64,000 nucleotides of DNA from Magnolia sinica (lineage: Eukaryota > Streptophyta > Magnoliopsida > Magnoliales > Magnoliaceae): the NCBI RefSeq assembly GCF_029962835.1, contig NC_080582.1:77310177-77374176 (forward strand), in the 5' to 3' direction. The position numbers were made by a program, and so were the translations under genes. Of the stretch, positions 58,430 to 64,000 are shown one piece after another. How positions within the stretch are numbered: the stretch's first letter is position 1; each line of letters opens with the position of its first letter. The notes under the pieces were generated by a model. It saw only the letters and a program-made list of their open reading frames with translations, did not search any database and was not told the origin of the DNA.

Positions 58430-59199
58430 TTCTCATGTTATATAGGTCGTGGTTGTAATGGGTTGTCGTTTCCATTGGTCATAGTTGTCATGTTAAATGG
58501 GTCATGGATATGACACTTTTCCCTATGATGTGATACAAATGACTATTATATTTAAATGAGATTTATGATACATGGTGAAAATATGATTCCATGTCAGATG
58601 GATGGAATGGATCATGTTGATATTTGGCCCCTAAAATGACACGACAAAAAAGGATGGGCGGCATGGTCCCAAAAAGTCCTGGCCTAGAAAGTTTCAACAG
58701 TGGGTTCCATTGTCACATTTTTTTTCCTATTATGTGACCCACACGAGCTTTGGATCAGGTTGATATTTGGGCCCTAGCCCTAAAATGACATGGCAAAAAG
58801 GATGGGCGGCATGGATTATACACATACATCAATGTGGACTCCACGAGTTTGGTCCTTGCTCATGTGCAAAAAAAAGGTTCCGTACACATCACTTTCTTGG
58901 TATTAAATACGATTGTAACTTTTTATTCCCTAGAAAACTGTACAACTACTGAAACAAGGACAAGGGCATTTTGGTCCAAGTAATTTTTGAAAGCATGTCA
59001 GGCCACTCTTAGGATATATGGAATGTTGTAGCTTTCTAAGTAATTTGCCCAAACTTCAAGGTTAGTACGGTCAATTTCCCTTTGAACATTCGTTTCGTCT
59101 TTCAAAGCGTAAAGCGTAAGAGGAAATCTCTGTTTCCAAAGGACTTAAACAATCTGTTATAAAACATGGCACCTACAAAGTAGGGGTGTATGCGTTGCG
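58430..59199. other. No gene recognised
   Basis: It contains half-copies of the dispersed core (58720-58850) and a segment GGCATTTTGGTCC...GGTCAATTTCCC (58963-59082) resembling an inverted Mutator-type terminus. That segment could be the right end of the element carrying the ULP-like gene; this is speculative. Confidence 0.35.
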
Positions 59200-59353
59200 A
59201 AACTTTCTTGGCCCGCCCTAATGTATGCGTGTTATCACACGGTCGATTCATTTTATTTTATTTTTTCCCGATTACTTTAGGGCAAGAGCCTAAATAGCCT
59301 AAATATGAGCTAGATCCAATGCTCAAGTTGACCATACCAAAGGCAGTGATGAT

Positions 59354-59973
59354 GGGAAGCGGATTGGCTGGTGTACCTCACACCACCTATATAGCTGCTG
59401 TATTGACGTCAGCAAGATATGTGGGTCTGATCATGAGGTATGTGTTATATCCAAACCATCCCTCCATTTTCCGAGCTCATCTTAAGACTTGAAACAAAAA
59501 ATAAGACAGATCTAACCATCAAGTTGACTACACTGCAAAAAGCAGTGGGGGATTGAACGTCAACCATTGAAACCCTTTTTGGGGTCATAGAAGTTTTGGA
59601 TCAATATGAAATTTGTTTTTCCTCTTCATTCAGGTCTTTGTGACCTTATGAACAGATTGGATGGAAAATAAACGTTATGGTGGGCCCTAAGAATTGTTTA
59701 ACGGTGAAAATCATTATCTTCGCTGCTATTTGTGATGTGGTCCAGATGATCTTTGGATATGATTCGCTTTTTGGATAATGCTCTAAAATGATCTCTAAAA
59801 AGAAATGAACGATGTAGATATAATAAATACATCACGATGGAGCCCATGTAACTTTGATCTCCATTGAACCATTCGTACAACTCGGAGCTCGAGAAGCGTT
59901 AGTGCTCATCCTCACACGACACATACCTACATCAACTATATAGCTGGTGTGTGGTACACCAACCAATCTGCTT
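59354..59973. mobile_element. Mutator-type MITE, left of a tandem pair
   Basis: A 620-bp element starting GGGAAGCGGATTGGCTGGTG and ending ACACCAACCAATCTGCTTC. The left flank is AGTGATGAT and the right flank TGTGGTGAT, a degraded 9-bp target duplication. Same family as 5879-6464. Confidence 0.75.
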
Positions 59974-59982
59974 CTGTGGTGA

Positions 59983-60640
59983 TGGGAAGTGGATTGGTTA
60001 GTGTACCACACACCAGCTATATAACTGATGTATTGACGTCAGCAAGTTCTATGGGTCCCATAATGAGATATGTGTTATATCCAAACCATCCATCCATTTT
60101 GCGAGCTCGTAGTAAAGCTTTTGACGACATCCATTTTGTGAGCGCATAGTAAAGCTTTTGATGAAAAATAAGATATATCTAACGATCAAGTGGACCACAC
60201 TGCAAAAGGCAGTGGGGGATTGAACGTATACATTTGAAACCCTTTCAAGGGTCACAGAAGTTTTGGATCAATACGAAATTTGTTTTTCCTTTTAATCCAC
60301 GTCTCTATGACCTTATGAATAGATTTGATGGAAAATAAACGTTATGGTGGGCCCTACGAATTTTTTAACTATGAAAATCATTATCTCCGTTGCTATTTGT
60401 GGTGTGGTCTAGTTGATATTTGGATATGATTCATTTTTTGGATAATGCTCTAAAAGGATCTTGAAAAATGGATGAACGGTGTGGATATAATAAATACATC
60501 ATTGTGGGGCCATGTAACTTTGATCTCATTTGAGCCATTCATACAACTTGGAGCTCGAGGAGCGTTAACGCTCGTCTTCGCACCACAAGTACCTACACCA
60601 ACTATATAGCTTGTGTGTGGTACACCAGCCAATCCGCTTT
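59983..60640. mobile_element. Mutator-type MITE, right of a tandem pair
   Basis: A 658-bp element starting GGGAAGTGGATTGG and ending CCAGCCAATCCGCTTT, flanked by a perfect TGTGGTGAT (59974-59982 and 60641-60649). It contains a ~36-bp internal duplication with AGTAAAGCTTTTGA at 60110 and 60149. Confidence 0.85.
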
Positions 60641-61130
60641 TGTGGTGATGCTAGGCACCTATACTGTAGAAACCTTTCTAGAGCCCATAGTGATGTTGAT
60701 TTTCATCGAGGGATGTTGGGATCCCGGATCGGAATTGACGGAGGCTGCTTCCTCCACAGGTTACCTCTTACCTCTTTTAGGGACTTTGCACTATGATTGG
60801 TTGATTAGGTCTGACTAAAGTCATCACTGGCTAATTTTTTCATCTCTACAGCCTGATAAACACTATAAAAACGTTAGAGTATGGATATGACGATTTCCAA
60901 CCCTAAAATGAGTCTTTGGTTTTATGATTAAAGATTTTGAATAAGAAATTGCATTTACAAAGATGGAATGTATTATAGGCACCCACTCTTCCGGCACAGA
61001 TGTACAGTTTCTACTTCACAGGATCTATTTGTTCTTGAGGCTATGATTCAGTTCTTGCATATATAGGAATGTATACAAGACTTGTGACAAATTTTGAAGT
61101 AATTGGTAGTTTTTTTTTTTTTTTGGGCAG

Positions 61131-61238
61131 GGTCCAATTAAATCAGCAAGCTCCAGAGTATACTTCCGAACCAATATGGTGCAAAGTGTGTTGAGTGATG
61201 AGATGAATGTTGCGCTATGCAAAATGTTATATGATTAG
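61131..61238 (+). other. Possible terminal exon of an unknown gene
   Basis: After a T15 tract and GGGCAG (a good acceptor) the frame reads 35 residues, starting GPIKSASSRVYFRTNMVQSV and ending CKMLYD, then TAG. The composition is protein-like, but I recognise no family and see no convincing upstream exon. The T tract could also be retroposon-derived. Confidence 0.25.
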
Positions 61239-61700
61239 ATGCAACTTGATTGAAAAATGGTTGGGTAGACAGTAGTGTCACAAAAATCATATCGAGTTGC
61301 TTAGATTGAACTAGGGTAGACTCAAGAGGCTAGTGTTAGGGTTGGACCTAATCTAGACTCTCTTCCTCACTCTCACTCTCCTTGGTATGATGGATGCTTG
61401 ATTATGGATGGGTAAGGATGTTGTGGATTGGTATGAGTTGATTGTGAGATGCTTCTTGGATGGTTGAAATGTGAAGGGGATAGGGTATTTATAACCCTCT
61501 AGCCTAGTTTTTTGAAAAATTTTGCAAGGCTCGAGGGAGAGGTATTAGAGTAATTGTCGAGATTTTTCACATGCATGAAATATACAGGGAGGAGAACAAT
61601 GCATGAGTAGGCAACTAACTAAAGTACAGTCAGTGCCATGTGGTGAGTGGCACCCTAAGTGTCGTTCGTCCTTCCTTTTTTACTTGTGTGTGGTACACCA
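61239..61700. other. No gene; possible LTR piece
   Basis: The minus strand has GGGTTATAAATACCC near 61494, a TATA-like site as in LTR promoters. It could be a remnant of the gypsy element's LTR, but nothing else supports that. Confidence 0.3.
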
Positions 61701-61704
61701 GTCA

Positions 61705-62081
61705 ATGCACATTCTCCAACCAGTAGTAACTCTTGTTGGCACGAGTTCATTATTGGCATTGGCTACGATGGTGATCCCAGACTTCTTAGGAACCACCTGA
61801 GTTGGACTCACCCATTGACTATCGGATATGGGGTATATGATACCCACATCCAATAGTTTAAGAACCTCGGCCTTGACTACTTCCCTCATGTTTGGATTTA
61901 GTCTACGTTGTGATTGCCGAGTGGTCTTCGCATTATCCTCAAGATATATATGGTGAGTACAAATCGAGGGGTCGATTCCCTTGAGGTCCGCTATTGTCCA
62001 TCTAAGGGCTCCCTTATGCTCAATGAGAGTAGATATAAGCATACTCTCCTGTTCTTTCTCCAGGTGGGCAGAGATCACCAC
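61705..62081 (-). pseudogene. Gypsy reverse transcriptase, N-terminal part
   Basis: The frame reads KGIDPSICTHHIYLEDNA, QRRLNPNMREVVKAEVLKLL, GIIYPISDSQWVSPTQVVPK and GWRMCID, the start of the RT domain. It stops before the catalytic YxDD region because the element is cut at about 61700. Confidence 0.9.
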
Positions 62082-62091
62082 CGGTTATGTC

Positions 62092-62859
62092 TCATCTTGA
62101 CCTAAATAGACATTTTAAATTAGAGGGCAAGGGTTTTAGGTCAAGCTTCAGCGACTTGAGGTTAGACGGTAGAGGCACTACATCAATTTGAGGCAACTCT
62201 TCAAATTGTGGCCTCCACCGGTTAACTTCAAGTACCAGTGTAGTATCAAGCAAGGCACACGTCTCCCTACTCATGTCATCATCAAAATCATGGGAGTGGG
62301 CAAGACACGTCTCTATAGGGTCAGAGGATAAGGTCAGAGGTGTCGTATCTTCTACTAAAGAGTCAATCATGTTAATGTCGTGGAAATCGTCATCATCCTC
62401 TAAGTTTTTGCCATTATTGAAAAAGATGTTTGACTCTAATGTCATATTCTCAAAAAACATAGTCATGAAACCATTCCTGCAATTGATAATTGTGTTTGAA
62501 GTGGCAAGGAATGGGCGACCAAGAATGACGAAAATCTGAGTGCTCATGTTATTGATAGGTTCGGTGTCTAGGATGATAAAATCTATAGGGTAGTAAAATC
62601 TACCAACTTGGACCAACACATCCTCAATTATCCCTCTTGGTACACGAACATTGCGATCAGCAAGTTGTAGTGTGGTTAGGGTGGGTTTTAATTCACCCAA
62701 ACCTAACTGTTTGTATACCAAGTAGGGAATTAGATTGACGCTCACTCCTAAGTCAAGAAGTGCGTGATCAATTCGATGGTCCCCGATTACACATGATATG
62801 GTTGGGCTACCGGAATTTTTGAATTTCTGTGGCACGTCTTGCTTTAGGATGACATTCAC
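62092..62859 (-). pseudogene. Gypsy aspartic protease domain
   Basis: The 255-residue frame has the retropepsin motif ALLDLGVSVNLIPY (catalytic aspartate in D-L-G) near residue 36, followed by YKQLGLGELKPT and VILGRPFLATS, typical of plant gypsy proteases that cut the polyprotein. A frameshift and a TAA near 62090 separate it from reverse transcriptase. Confidence 0.85.
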
Positions 62860-63138
62860 TTTCTCGGTTAAAAAGATCTTCTTTTGAATACTTTACTGTT
62901 GTTTGGTCGTGCATAAGTTTTTTAGGAATTTGGCATATGAAGGTATCTGTTTTACGACATCAAGCAGAGGAATGTTGACTTTCACTTGTTTCAACACCTC
63001 TAAGATATCCTAAGAGTTAGAGAGAGGTTTTGTTGCAATCAACCGTTGGAAAAATGGAGTAACTGGCTTTTCTAGAAGTTCCGGTTCTAATTTTTGTGGG
63101 GCCTCACTAGATCCATCATTGTTGTCCTCTTCTAGTTC

Positions 63139-64000
63139 TTAAGGCTTTTCGGGCCTAACTGGAAGGGTTTTATCAATGATCTTCCCACTCCTAAGAGTGG
63201 TGATGAATTTAGCGTGCTCCATTTGATTTGAAGAGCTGGGATTACTTATCTCGTATTGTGGTTTAGGATTGGGGAGCAGTTGTGCAGGAAGCATCCCCTT
63301 TTCTATAACCGTCATACGTGAATCCATCTTTTGTATAAAATCTCGCATTGCCTGGGTCAACTCTTGCATGGAATTTTGAATCGGTTCTTCTTGAGGTTTC
63401 CCTTGATTTAGATTTTGATTGAAGAAACTTTGAGGGGTAGCATTGTCCATTTCTCCAACTAAAGTTTGGATGATTTTTCCAACCAGGATTGTACGTATTA
63501 GAGGTCGATCTATTGAAAGGTCTTTTATAATTATTTACTGCATTGGATTGTTCATTCAACACTTCTCGAAAGGTAGGACAATTTTTAGTTGTATGAATGT
63601 TGCAATCACAGATGCCGCAAACACTTTCCTTAGCCTTATCCTTATTTCCTTTCATGGCCTCAAATTTTCTTATGAGCGTAGTCACCTTATACTTGAGATT
63701 ATCTTCTTCTTTCAAGAGATACAATCCACCTTTCTCCTTAGATTGAGTCGGCCTAGACGTGGTATTCGATTTTGGGTAATAATCTCATGATTGTGTTTTT
63801 TCAGCAAGACTATCGAGGTAATCCCATACCTCGTTGACATTTTTATTAATGAATTCTCCATTACACATTGTCTCGACCATTTAGCGCATGGAAGATGTCA
63901 GTCCATTGTAGAAAAAATTTATGATGCGCCACGTTTCAAAGCCGTGTTGTGGGCATGAACTGACCAAATCCTTGAACCTTTCCCAACATTGGTAAAATGT
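63139..64000 (-). pseudogene. Gypsy gag, partial and frameshifted
   Basis: From the right edge the frame reads FYQCWERFKDLVSSCPQHGF, then WRIINFFYNGL, a retrotransposon gag domain. Stops lie near 63882 and 63787. A CCHC knuckle, CGICDCNIHTTKNC, is at about 63615-63575. A frameshift near 63455 moves the frame from GWKNHPNFSWRNG into a glutamine/asparagine-rich linker (SFFNQNLNQGK), which then runs to a stop at 63139. Gag forms the particle and binds RNA. Confidence 0.8.

Larger units (their letters stand above)
59205..60735. mobile_element. Host MITE split by two inserted MITEs
   Basis: The left part (CCGCCCTAATGTATGCGTG, then CTCAAGTTGACCATACC) ends at 59353. The sequence resumes at 60650 with GAAACCTTTCTAGAGCCC and GTGATGTTGATTTTCATC, the continuation of the usual core. 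The two inserts sit in its CAGTGGTGAT stretch. Confidence 0.6.
61700..64000 (-). mobile_element. Ty3/gypsy element fragment (gag-protease-RT start)
   Basis: On the minus strand: gag at the right edge, a zinc knuckle, protease, then the beginning of reverse transcriptase, broken off at about 61700. The gag and RT motifs resemble the Tat/Athila group (inference). The element runs past the window's right end. RNase H, integrase and the LTRs are not seen. At the left break the sequence switches to a GTGTGGTACACCAG motif that matches the end of the nearby MITE family. Confidence 0.85.

Overview
This is a gene-poor, repeat-dense plant nuclear window. The evidence is Ty1/copia and Ty3/gypsy proteins of plant type, tRNA-derived SINEs, MITEs with 9-bp target duplications, a DUF1985/ULP1-like gene carried by plant transposons, and introns with GT-AG ends. 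A palindromic repeat core containing GGGCCCACCATGATGTATGT recurs many times. I loosely associate that repeat with large magnoliid-type genomes, but this is inference. There is no bacterial gene, functional tRNA gene, complete rRNA gene or CRISPR array.

Layout. 0-11.4 kb: three diverged copies of one non-coding segment, invaded by MITEs and by four copies of a ~0.7-kb LTR-like repeat (the fourth is at 28.7 kb). At 7.4-8.7 kb insertions are stacked: a 26S rRNA fragment inside a TAA-flanked MITE, inside a SINE, inside a long-TIR MITE. 12.0-13.3 kb: gag and 5' LTR of a truncated copia element (minus strand). 17.9-23.1 kb: a structurally complete copia element (minus strand) with two LTRs, PBS, PPT and the 5-bp TSD CAACC, but with decayed reading frames. 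23.9-24.9 kb: RNase H tail and 3' LTR of a third copia element.

28.4-33.2 kb holds the best candidate for a real host gene. It has a TATA box, an exon encoding a signal peptide, a 3.9-kb intron carrying three transposon insertions, and an exon encoding seven 15-residue proline-rich repeats (core KGPTPIVP), followed by poly(A) signals. The predicted product is a 184-residue secreted protein that could be a multi-peptide precursor.

33.4-44.0 kb is a foldback structure with inverted arms. A very long solo LTR (34.5-42.6 kb) lies inside it and is itself split by a 2.3-kb solo LTR with a perfect TSD. 44.8-46.6 kb: a minisatellite that switches strand, plus MITEs. 48.3-54.5 kb: a transposon-type DUF1985 + ULP1 (C48) gene, with 21-bp tandem repeats in its first intron. 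54.6-58.4 kb: an interior fragment of the long LTR, flanked by 200-bp direct repeats that are identical by eye. 59.2-60.7 kb: two MITEs side by side inside a third. 61.7-64.0 kb: gag, protease and the start of reverse transcriptase of a Ty3/gypsy element (minus strand), running off the right edge.

All calls were made by reading the sequence. Family names for repeats are inferences from motifs, and identities were judged by eye.
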